Part shown: positions 17,281 through 24,493 of the stretch, one piece after another
Layout: each line of letters starts with the position of its first letter
Position numbering within the stretch: position 1 is the stretch's first letter
Source: Pelagibacterium luteolum
Lineage (GTDB): Bacteria; Pseudomonadota; Alphaproteobacteria; Rhizobiales; Devosiaceae
NCBI RefSeq assembly: GCF_900100665.1
Contig: NZ_FNCS01000012.1
Coordinates: 1-64,000, forward strand
Direction: 5' to 3'
DNA: 64,000 nucleotides
Program-made: the position numbers and the translations under genes
Notes under the pieces: model-generated
Databases searched by the model: none
Told to the model about the DNA's origin: nothing
Seen by the model: only the letters and a program-made list of their open reading frames with translations

Positions 17281-17869
17281 CATAGAGGTACCATTGGTTC
17301 TCGACACGAGTGTGCTGATCAATCTTCATGCTTGCGGGAGCGGTGCACTTATTCTCAGCGCTATACCGAACCGGATTTTGGTGCCGCAGGAAGTGGCCGC
17401 CGAACTGGAACATGAAACGAGTCGGGAGAACGGCGAGCATGGGTTTCTCAGATACATTGTCGACAGCGAGATTGCCCTCATCGAGGCAATGACGGATGAG
17501 GAATATGAACTTTTTCTGCATTTAGTTACTTCTTCGCCCAGCCTCGATGATGGCGAGGCTGCAACGATCGCCATCGCATCGAAGCGCGAGCTTCGGCCAG
17601 TGCTGGACGAAAGAAGGGGCCGAAGCCGGGCAGGCGAGTATTGCGGCGACGGACACCCTGCAGGGTGGTCCTTGGATTTGCTGATGCATCCCCTCGCTTC
17701 AAAGGCTCTGGGGCAAGCCCTGGCTGTGAACGCTGTTTTCCGGGCGTTGCGAGACGGACGTATGCGGATACCGCCGGAAAGCGCCGAATCCGTAATTTCG
17801 GCTATCGGTGAAGACCGGGCTCGCGAGTGCACCTGCCTACCCAAATACAAAAGCCGGTTCCCAACCTGA
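17255..17869 (+). CDS. PIN-domain nuclease-like protein (DUF3368 type)
   Basis: 204 aa. The PIN fold acidic residues are visible: D17 in LVLDTSVLINLHACG, Glu in VPQEVAAELEHE, the SLDDGEAATIAIA block, and the VLDERRGR segment typical of DUF3368 proteins. These metal-dependent ribonuclease folds include VapC toxins. ATG 17255 with an upstream GAGGAAAG is preferred over TTG 17231. It overlaps the metalloprotease gene by 26 bp and ends the operon. No VapB-like antitoxin is encoded beside it, so the HTH-ImmA/IrrE protein is the likely controller. Confidence 0.82.
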   Translation: MTWSSSLISIEVPLVLDTSVLINLHACGSGALILSAIPNRILVPQEVAAELEHETSRENGEHGFLRYIVDSEIALIEAMTDEEYELFLHLVTSSPSLDDGEAATIAIASKRELRPVLDERRGRSRAGEYCGDGHPAGWSLDLLMHPLASKALGQALAVNAVFRALRDGRMRIPPESAESVISAIGEDRARECTCLPKYKSRFPT

Positions 17870-18202
17870 ACCAGTAGACAATCGCTATGGCACAATGCTG
17901 TGGCTTCGGATGATTTCATCTGATTGCCCGCGCAGTCGGACCCAAGTGGCGGGGCGTGTCTGCACCAAACTGGCCTCGATAGAAGCTTCTAGAGCATTTC
18001 GTTGATCTAACTATTTGTTTGTGGAGCTTCCGGATCGAATATGTGGTTCTGCTTTATTCGGTAAGATTTCTAGAGATTTGCCGACTCAAACGCGGAGAGA
18101 GACAGCACCTCCCGGTTTGTTGAGGCACCTTAGGTAAAACGTGCTACAGAAGTGCGACTTTATGTGGTACATTGGAAGATCAAGAGCGAGAACTTCGCCT
18201 TA
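17870..18202. other. Gap between PIN gene and tRNA fragment
   Basis: About 330 bp that is more A+T-rich than the surroundings, with no protein-like frame. A short palindrome around AGAAGCTTCT (about 17982-17991) is the only structure noted, and I see no integrase. This is the terminal non-coding edge of the integrated element. Confidence 0.4.
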
Positions 18203-18246
18203 TTCCCAAGCTTACGACGAGGGTTCGATTCCCTTCACCCGCTCCA
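18203..18246 (+). other. 3' part of tRNA-Gly(CCC), probable attachment site
   Basis: The sequence runs from the anticodon loop (TTCCCAAG) through the variable region, the T-arm GAGGGTTCGATTCCCTT, the acceptor strand CACCCGC, discriminator T and CCA. The upstream bases do not supply the GCGGGTG acceptor strand, D-arm or anticodon stem, so this is not a complete tRNA. A 3' tRNA piece next to accessory DNA is the standard trace of integrase-mediated insertion at a tRNA gene. By that logic the intact tRNA-Gly should lie to the left, but no copy is visible in positions 1-18202. Confidence 0.75.
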
Positions 18247-18250
18247 TTGC

Positions 18251-18667
18251 CTATTCGCTGTACTGTTCGATCGTGCCGTCGTCGAAGACGAGGGCCGACA
18301 CGCAGACGATGCCCATCACGTCGTCGACATGAATGGATTGAAGGCGTTCGAGAGCGCTGCCGGTGATGACTTGCTCATGGTTGAACGTGCCCTCGGGTGG
18401 AATGGCGGTATCGCGATCGAGCGCAAATTCGCCGATCCGGTCTCCAAGGACGTCTTCGAGGCGAACCATCGCATCGATGAGACGAATGCCACGCTCAGCC
18501 TGCGGCTCGAGGGTGATGGTGATCACGTCCTGATCATCGGCATCTTGGCTGAGCGCCCAGTCGCCGAAGGATAGCACCTCGCTCGAATTGCCGTTGGTGC
18601 ATTCGATCGCCAATGCAGCGGGCGACGCGAGGAGCAAAAACGGCAGCAGGGACAAAGTCTTGTGCAT
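18251..18667 (-). CDS. Unknown secreted protein
   Basis: 138 aa with a clear Sec signal peptide (MHKTLSLLPFLLLASPAALA, cleavage before IECTNG). GGAG eight bases before ATG 18667 sets the start; a longer frame to 18703 lacks a ribosome binding site. The mature protein is acidic with two cysteines that could form a disulfide (IECTNG and GIVCVSAL). No family recognised. Its 3' end stops four bases from the tRNA-Gly fragment, so it is the first gene of the core chromosome and was probably downstream of the original tRNA. Confidence 0.7.
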   Translation of the reverse strand: MHKTLSLLPFLLLASPAALAIECTNGNSSEVLSFGDWALSQDADDQDVITITLEPQAERGIRLIDAMVRLEDVLGDRIGEFALDRDTAIPPEGTFNHEQVITGSALERLQSIHVDDVMGIVCVSALVFDDGTIEQYSE

Positions 18668-18765
18668 TGGCGGTCTCCAAAGATTGGGGAGGAAATGCGG
18701 CAAGACCCGTTTTGTTTCATGGCCCAGAGCCTGCTGACGCTATTGTGTCGAAGGCCGCGATACGG

Positions 18766-19671
18766 CTAGCGCTGGGATTCAAGCCAGGTTCGGAACTGTT
18801 GCAGAGGACGATAAGTGCTTCGCGCTTTGGGCCAAGCCAGCCAATAGGAGCCGGTGCCGGCAACGGCAGGTTCCAGAACCGGGATCAGCCGGCCAGCCGC
18901 GATCTCGTTCTCCGCGAGGTAGTGCGGGAGCAATGCGATGCCGAGACCGGCGATGGCCGCTTCGATCATCGGGGCGAACTGGTCAAACATCATTCCGGAA
19001 ATGGGCGGTGCGATCTCCCCTTGGCCCTCGAACCATGCAGCCCAAGCGTTTGGACGGGTTTCGAGCTGGAAGAGTTGAAACCGCGACATGTCTGCCACGG
19101 TCAGGATCGGCCTTCCGGTGACGCTGGTCGGCGCGACGCAGGCGGTGATGCGTTCATCGAAAAGCTTGAGATGATCGGCATCGGCGAGGTCGCCGCGCCC
19201 GAAATAGATGGCCGCGTCAAACCGCTCGGCGGAAAAATCGACCGGCCTGAGGCGGGTCGAGAGGTTGATGGTGACGCCGGGATTGTCGCCGAGAAACCCG
19301 CCAAGTCGCGGGGCCAGCCAACGCGTCCCGAAGGCAGGGAGGATGGCGAGCGAGAGGGCGCCTCCACCAAGATTGGCGGCCGCCTTCATGCTGGCACGCT
19401 GCACGAGATCAAGCGCCGCGGATATGTCACGCGCGTAGTCCGCCGCGATGTCCGTGGGGATCAGGCGCTTTTTGTGCCGTATGAACAGCGCGCGACCGAT
19501 CTGGGCCTCAAGCGTGGCCACTAGTCGGCTGACCGTGCCTTGCGAGAGCTGAAGTTCCTTGGCCGCCGCCGTGGTCGAGCCCGTGCGATTGACGGCTTCG
19601 AATGCGGCCAGCAAGCTCATCGATGGAAGATAACGACGCTGGCGGCTCATAACTTGATGCGCTTTATGCAT
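18766..19671 (-). CDS. LysR-family regulator (GcvA-like), divergent from gcdH
   Basis: 301 aa. The N-terminal LysR helix-turn-helix (MSLLAAFEAVNRTGSTTAAAKELQLSQGTVSRLVATLE) is followed by a substrate-binding domain of the GcvA type (IYFGRGDL, LFDERITACVAP, GLGIALLPHYLAENEIAAGRL). It is divergent from the glutaryl-CoA dehydrogenase gene across an 80-bp gap. LysR regulators usually bind the shared region and activate the divergent gene in response to a pathway metabolite, here probably glutarate or glutaryl-CoA. The effector is inferred. Confidence 0.88.
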   Translation of the reverse strand: MHKAHQVMSRQRRYLPSMSLLAAFEAVNRTGSTTAAAKELQLSQGTVSRLVATLEAQIGRALFIRHKKRLIPTDIAADYARDISAALDLVQRASMKAAANLGGGALSLAILPAFGTRWLAPRLGGFLGDNPGVTINLSTRLRPVDFSAERFDAAIYFGRGDLADADHLKLFDERITACVAPTSVTGRPILTVADMSRFQLFQLETRPNAWAAWFEGQGEIAPPISGMMFDQFAPMIEAAIAGLGIALLPHYLAENEIAAGRLIPVLEPAVAGTGSYWLAWPKARSTYRPLQQFRTWLESQR

Positions 19672-19693
19672 GAACTTGCTTCAAAATAGGATT

Positions 19694-19721
19694 TTGGTGC
19701 CGCCTTCGCAATCGCTATGAT
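19694..19721 (+). promoter_or_regulatory. Candidate promoter of gcdH
   Basis: TTGGTG at 19694-19699 and TATGAT at 19716-19721, spaced 16 bases, lie about 30 bp upstream of the gcdH start. ATCGCTATGAT at 19711-19721 is a small imperfect dyad that could be part of a LysR T-N11-A site. The weak -35 fits an activator-dependent promoter. Confidence 0.4.
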
Positions 19722-19751
19722 AGAGAAAACCAATCAATGGAGGAGGCTGCC

Positions 19752-20948
19752 ATGGCCGGACAGGACGGTATGCGCCCATTTTCATGGGACGACCCTTTTC
19801 TCTTGGAAGACCAGTTGTCGTCCGAAGAGCGCATGATCCGCGATGCCGCCGCAGCCTTTGCTGCCGACAAGCTCGCGACCCGCGTTCAGGAGGATTATCT
19901 CTCAGAGCCCGTCGATCGTTCCATTTTCGCTGATTTCGGCGTGGCGGGCCTGCTGGGCGCAACGCTGCCCGAACAGTATGGCGGGATCGACGCGTCCTAT
20001 GTTGCCTATGGTTTGATCGCGCGCGAGATCGAGCGCGTCGACTCCGGCTATCGTTCGATGATGAGCGTGCAATCATCTCTCGTCATGTATCCTATCCATG
20101 CCTATGGCTCGGATGCGCAGCGCGAGAAATATCTGCCGAAACTGGCGAGCGGCGAGTGGGTCGGGTGCTTCGGCCTGACCGAACCCGACGCCGGGTCGGA
20201 CCCCGGGGGCATGACGTCGCGCGCCGAAAAGATCGACGGCGGTTATCGCCTGTTCGGGGCCAAGACATGGATTTCGAACTCGCCCTTTGCCGATGTGTTC
20301 GTCGTTTGGGTCAAGTCCGCAGCCCATGGCGGCAAGGTACGGGGCTTCATATTGGAAAAGGGTATGAAGGGGCTTTCTGCGCCAAAGATCGGCGGCAAGC
20401 TGTCATTGCGCACGTCGGCGACCGGTGAGATCGTCATGGAGGGCGTCGAGGTGGGCGAGGACGCGTTGCTCCCCAACGCAGAGGGGATGAGCGGCCCGTT
20501 CGGCTGCCTCAACCGCGCGCGCTATGGCATTTCCTGGGGCGTCATGGGGGCAGCGGAAGATTGCTGGCACCGGGCGCGCCAGTACGGGCTCGATCGCAAG
20601 CAGTTCGATAGGCCGCTTGCGGCCACGCAATTGTTTCAGAAAAAACTCGCCGACATGCAGACCGAAATCGCGCTTGGCTTGCAGGCTTCGCTGCGGGTGG
20701 GGCGATTGATGGACGAGGGCAAGTTCACGCCGGAAATGATCTCGATCGTCAAGCGCAACAATTGCGGCAAGGCGCTCGATATTGCCCGCATGGCGCGGGA
20801 CATGCATGGCGGCAACGGCATTCAGATCGAATATCACGTCATGCGCCATTCCCAGAATCTGGAGACGGTCAATACCTATGAAGGCACGCACGATGTGCAT
20901 GCGCTGATCCTTGGGCGTGCCCAGACGGGCCTTCAGGCGTTCTTCTAG
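19752..20948 (+). CDS. gcdH: Glutaryl-CoA dehydrogenase
   Basis: 398-aa FAD enzyme that oxidises and decarboxylates glutaryl-CoA to crotonyl-CoA in lysine, tryptophan and glutarate breakdown. Acyl-CoA dehydrogenase signatures: [33 protein letters not shown], and the catalytic Glu in [20 protein letters not shown], which matches GCDH closely. The GGAGGAGG that begins four bases after the ATG at 19737 is the ribosome binding site for ATG 19752, which is therefore chosen. A CoA-transferase gene follows after 4 bp, an arrangement common for glutarate use. Confidence 0.93.
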   Translation: MAGQDGMRPFSWDDPFLLEDQLSSEERMIRDAAAAFAADKLATRVQEDYLSEPVDRSIFADFGVAGLLGATLPEQYGGIDASYVAYGLIAREIERVDSGYRSMMSVQSSLVMYPIHAYGSDAQREKYLPKLASGEWVGCFGLTEPDAGSDPGGMTSRAEKIDGGYRLFGAKTWISNSPFADVFVVWVKSAAHGGKVRGFILEKGMKGLSAPKIGGKLSLRTSATGEIVMEGVEVGEDALLPNAEGMSGPFGCLNRARYGISWGVMGAAEDCWHRARQYGLDRKQFDRPLAATQLFQKKLADMQTEIALGLQASLRVGRLMDEGKFTPEMISIVKRNNCGKALDIARMARDMHGGNGIQIEYHVMRHSQNLETVNTYEGTHDVHALILGRAQTGLQAFF

Positions 20949-20952
20949 CACC

Positions 20953-22101
20953 ATGGCTCCCAATACGCCCCTGTCCGGTCTGAGGGTTGTCGAGCTGGCG
21001 CGCATATTGGCCGGGCCCTGGCTGGGCCAGACGCTGGCCGACCTTGGAGCAGATGTCATCAAGGTGGAAAGCCCCGAAGGTGACGATACGAGACGGTGGG
21101 GCCCACCGTTCATCGAACGCGACGCGCAGGATGGACAGCGCGAGACCGTCGCGGCCTATTTCCACGCCGCCAATCGCTCCAAGCGCTCCGTCGTCTGTGA
21201 TTTCCGTACGGATGAGGACCTTGCGCGGGTGCGATCGCTGATCGCAGGTGCCGATGTCGTCATCGAAAACTTCAAGGTCGGCGGCCTGGCGCGCTATGGC
21301 CTCGACTACCAAACCCTTTCGGCGATCAACCCTCGACTGGTCTATGTCTCGATCACTGGGTTTGGTCAGGACGGCCCGAGGGCAAGCCAGCCTGGATACG
21401 ACTTTCTCATTCAGGGGATGAGTGGGGTCATGGATTTAACTGGCACGCCCGATGGCGAGCCGCAAAAGGTCGGTGTGGCCTGGATCGATATCTTCACGGG
21501 CCTATACGGGGTGATCGGTGTTCAGGCCGCGCTGGCCGAACGCGAGAAGTCGGGCAGGGGGCAGCGGGTGGATCTGGCGCTGTTCGATGTCGGTGTGGCG
21601 GTTCTGGCCAATCAGGCGATGAACTATCTTGTTACCGGAACCTCGCCGCACCGCCTGGGCAATGCTCATCCCAATATCGTGCCCTATCAGGTTTTTGCGG
21701 TCGCCGATGGACACGTGATCATTGCCTGCGGCAATGATAGGCAATTTTTGTCCCTGTGTCAGGCTTTGGCACTCGACCACTTGGCGTCGGACCCGCTCTA
21801 CGCGACAAATCCCCAACGCGTCGCCAATCGCGAGACGCTTGTTGTTGATATGGAGCATGCGCTTGGGCAATGGGCCAAGCGTGATGTCATAGCGGCACTC
21901 GAAGGGGTTGGGGTGCCGTGCGGTCCGATCAATACGGTGGCCGAGGCACTGGCCGATCCACAGATCGCGGCGCGAGGAATGCGGATCGCGCCCGAAGGCG
22001 TGCCCGGTGTGCGAACGCCGCTCACCTTTTCGCGCAGTCGTCTTTCGATAGATGACGCCGCACCAAGGCTCGGTCACGGCGATTGGAGCTGGCGTGACTA
22101 G
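20953..22101 (+). CDS. Family III CoA-transferase, probable glutarate CoA-transferase
   Basis: 382 aa of the CaiB/BaiF family. It has the N-terminal LARILAGPWLGQTLADLGADVIKVE CoA-binding region, the catalytic aspartate D150 in QPGYDFLIQGMSG, and C-terminal GVPCGPINT. ATG 20953 lies 4 bp after gcdH, and an upstream in-frame extension is inside gcdH and discounted. Next to gcdH it most likely activates glutarate using succinyl-CoA (as mammalian SUGCT does); this rests on context. The 3' end overlaps the convergent acetyltransferase gene by 4 bp. Confidence 0.88.
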   Translation: MAPNTPLSGLRVVELARILAGPWLGQTLADLGADVIKVESPEGDDTRRWGPPFIERDAQDGQRETVAAYFHAANRSKRSVVCDFRTDEDLARVRSLIAGADVVIENFKVGGLARYGLDYQTLSAINPRLVYVSITGFGQDGPRASQPGYDFLIQGMSGVMDLTGTPDGEPQKVGVAWIDIFTGLYGVIGVQAALAEREKSGRGQRVDLALFDVGVAVLANQAMNYLVTGTSPHRLGNAHPNIVPYQVFAVADGHVIIACGNDRQFLSLCQALALDHLASDPLYATNPQRVANRETLVVDMEHALGQWAKRDVIAALEGVGVPCGPINTVAEALADPQIAARGMRIAPEGVPGVRTPLTFSRSRLSIDDAAPRLGHGDWSWRD

Positions 22102-23294
22102 CCCTTCTTGCGACCACTGAGGGCCGTTTTGAACGACTGCAGGGCGCGGGCGGCCCGCCAGAGTTGCGGTGTCTGCTTGATCGTGCGTTTGAGGCTGCGT
22201 GCGTTTCTCAACAGCGGAGTTGCAGCGCGACCGAGTGCAGAATTGGCGATGACGATGTCATGGACAACGGTCTTGCGCGTCCAGTCGAGCTTGTAGTCGA
22301 AATCGCCCAATCCCATGTCGAGCCCGGTCACACCGGTCTCGCGCAATTCGTCGACAAGCAGCGATAGCGTGACGCCCATCAGTGAGTATCGCGACGCTTC
22401 ACCGGAGTCGGTCGAGTTGATGTACTGCGAATAATGGTTGGCGCCATATGTACCAAGGCTCGTGGCCACGACCGTATCGCCGGCATAAAGCGCATGGACG
22501 CGCATGGCGGGTCGATCCTGACCCAACCCTTCAACACAAAGCCTGCGGAAAAATGTTCGGAAGTGAGGGCGGGCGAAGACGTTCTCTATGCCCATCGTCT
22601 TGAAACGTGCGCTGCGTTGCTCAAGAAAGATTTCTAACATCGCGTCAATGTCATCGGCCGACTGGGCGTGCTCGAGGCGCACTTCGCCGAGCGCCTCCGC
22701 GAGGCGTCGCCGGGAGCGCTTGATATTGGTCCGGCGCTTGTGCGGCAGGGATTGCTCGATATAGGGCGTGTCACCCGGTACCAGCTCATTGGCATAGAAA
22801 TGATCTGGTGAGGGCGTATGCGGAAACGCGAGCAGGGGGTTGGCCGTGGGGCCCGCATGCGGCGCGACGCAGTGGAAGTTGACGAGATCCGCCGGCAGGG
22901 TTTTGAACGCGGAGCGCAGCGCATCCCGCGTCAGCAAGTGAATGAAATCCGGGTCGAAGATGACCGCATCGCCATTGGAAATCGGCATGCCGATGATCTG
23001 GGCAATGCGCAGGCCGAAACGGCGCTGGATGAGAAACGGAACGAGCGCGATCGGACGGGAAGCTGCCGAGAGGGTGAGTATGGCGATATCGCCCTTAGCC
23101 CCAAACCCGGATTCCATATAGGCCCTGATCCAGTCGAAACGCTGATAAGGGGTGAGACGTCCGCGCGTTTCAAGCTCGCGCCACACCGGCTCGGCGGCTG
23201 CGAGACTATCGAATGTCTGCGCGCTCAGGGAGGATGGGGCTTCGCTCGACTCTGCGGGGAGACGACCGAGTGTGGTGACATTTGGCGTCGACAT
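22098..23294 (-). CDS. GNAT-fold protein of the CelD/BcsL (BioF2-like) family
   Basis: 398 aa. The first half contains PYQRFDWIRAYMESGFG and the second the BioF2-like GNAT signature around LEIFLEQRSARFKTMGIENV and TSLGTYGANHYSQYINSTD, ending with GLDMGLGDFDYKLDWT. Members of this family are often linked to polysaccharide or cellulose biosynthesis and transfer acyl groups to sugars. No polysaccharide cluster is adjacent, although a GT2 enzyme is encoded 1.2 kb away on the same strand. Acceptor unknown. Confidence 0.82.
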   Translation of the reverse strand: MSTPNVTTLGRLPAESSEAPSSLSAQTFDSLAAAEPVWRELETRGRLTPYQRFDWIRAYMESGFGAKGDIAILTLSAASRPIALVPFLIQRRFGLRIAQIIGMPISNGDAVIFDPDFIHLLTRDALRSAFKTLPADLVNFHCVAPHAGPTANPLLAFPHTPSPDHFYANELVPGDTPYIEQSLPHKRRTNIKRSRRRLAEALGEVRLEHAQSADDIDAMLEIFLEQRSARFKTMGIENVFARPHFRTFFRRLCVEGLGQDRPAMRVHALYAGDTVVATSLGTYGANHYSQYINSTDSGEASRYSLMGVTLSLLVDELRETGVTGLDMGLGDFDYKLDWTRKTVVHDIVIANSALGRAATPLLRNARSLKRTIKQTPQLWRAARALQSFKTALSGRKKG

Positions 23295-23427
23295 GGGCGC
23301 TGCTGGCTTTATCCGAAAGGGAAATTTCAGCAGCCAATTTATCCGCCAAGCCCTAGCAAAGCCTGAAACGGATCGTGCCTCGTGACGGCAATTGGGACAA
23401 TGGTAATCGTAAGGTTAAGGCACGGGT

Positions 23428-23456
23428 GAAAATGGCCCGGATCGTGTCCGGGCCAT
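23428..23456 (-). terminator. Intrinsic terminator of FKBP gene
   Basis: A perfect 10-bp stem (ATGGCCCGGA at 23432-23441 and TCCGGGCCAT at 23447-23456, 5-base loop) lies 14 bp after the FKBP stop. On the minus strand the stem is followed by TTTTC, giving a short U-tract. Confidence 0.75.
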
Positions 23457-23469
23457 ATGGTGCGCGGCC

Positions 23470-23898
23470 TTAGACGACCGCGACGAGTTCGACGTCGAAA
23501 ACGAGATCCTTGCCGGCCAACGGATGGTTGGCATCGACGGTGATCTCGGCGTCCGATGTATCGACCACTGTGAGCGTCATGGTGCGGCCGTCCCCGCCTG
23601 TCGCTTGCAACCGGGCACCGACCGAGGTGTCGACGCCATCGGGAATTTGCGCGCGCGGAACAGTTTGCACGCCTTCCGCACGGTGGGGCCCATAGGCTGC
23701 ATCGGCCGGGATAGTCACTGTCTGCTTGTCGCCGACCGCCATGCCTTCGATCTGTTCCTCGAGGCCCTTGATGATCTGTCCAGAACCGACCTGGAATTCG
23801 AGGGGGTCGCGCCCATCCGAAGAGTCGAACTGTGTGCCGTCGGTCAAGCGGCCTGTGTAATGGATGCGCACAGTATCCCCGTGCTTTGCCTGGGTCAT
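23470..23898 (-). CDS. FKBP-type peptidyl-prolyl isomerase (SlyD-like)
   Basis: 142-aa proline isomerase and chaperone-like protein. Features: HGDTVRIHYTGRLTDGTQFDSS, the insert-in-flap region between GMAVGDKQTVTIPADAAYG and RAQIP, and DANHPLAGKDLVFDVELVAV typical of SlyD. The SlyD metal-binding His-rich tail is absent. The start at 23898 has AAAGGA seven bases upstream; the open frame extends to 24093 but that stretch is not family-like. A strong terminator follows. Confidence 0.9.
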   Translation of the reverse strand: MTQAKHGDTVRIHYTGRLTDGTQFDSSDGRDPLEFQVGSGQIIKGLEEQIEGMAVGDKQTVTIPADAAYGPHRAEGVQTVPRAQIPDGVDTSVGARLQATGGDGRTMTLTVVDTSDAEITVDANHPLAGKDLVFDVELVAVV

Positions 23899-24065
23899 GC
23901 TGTGTCCTTTTTCAGCTTGTGTTTGCTCAGGACCCGCTGCGATGCGCAATGCCGATAAAATGACCGGGCCCGGCGATATGTGTCCGCTGGTCGTTGGCGC
24001 AGACTGAAGACAATTTAGGAAGCCTGACGCAGATGTAAACCGCTGGAGGGTGAAAGCGTCGCCGC

Positions 24066-24398
24066 CTAGAGGCCGAAAAGCGACAGAAACCACCAGATCA
24101 GCGCCGTCATTGGAAGCGGTCCGAGAAGGCGCGCCGGCCAGACTATCCAGTGCTGATCCGCGCCTGCGGTCAGGAAAATCAACCCGGCGAGAGTTAGAAA
24201 ATAGAATGTCGCGGCGATCACTTGCGCGGCACCGAACACCGTAGCCAAGAGGCTCAGCCCGCCGATGACCGAGGCGATGGCCCCAAAAACGCCAAGCGCA
24301 ATGAGCGCGCGCGCGCGCAGGGAAGGGCCTCTCTCTGGGGCGGGTTGATTATCGCTGTCGTCCATATGGGCGATATACCGATGCAGCTCTGGCGTCAT
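24066..24398 (-). CDS. Small membrane protein, unknown
   Basis: About 110 aa with three hydrophobic segments: ALIALGVFGAIASVIGGLSLL, VIAATFYFLTLAGLIFLTAG, and the C-terminal LLGPLPMTALIWWFLSLFGL. The N-terminal 30 residues are polar and cytosolic in appearance. The start is uncertain between ATG 24398 and ATG 24365; neither has a strong ribosome binding site. No family recognised. Confidence 0.55.
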   Translation of the reverse strand: MTPELHRYIAHMDDSDNQPAPERGPSLRARALIALGVFGAIASVIGGLSLLATVFGAAQVIAATFYFLTLAGLIFLTAGADQHWIVWPARLLGPLPMTALIWWFLSLFGL

Positions 24399-24493
24399 GA
24401 TTGGTTCGCGACCGTGCTGCAACACGAGCCTGCTCGCAACCGATATAATGTTTCGTCTCGCCTGCCATCGCCAATCAGACGCTGTGCTTGGGA

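Noticed and set aside
18141-18246. Complete tRNA-Gly gene ending at 18246
   Set aside because: No acceptor 5' strand, D-arm or anticodon 5' stem can be found upstream; only the 3' part from the anticodon loop is present.
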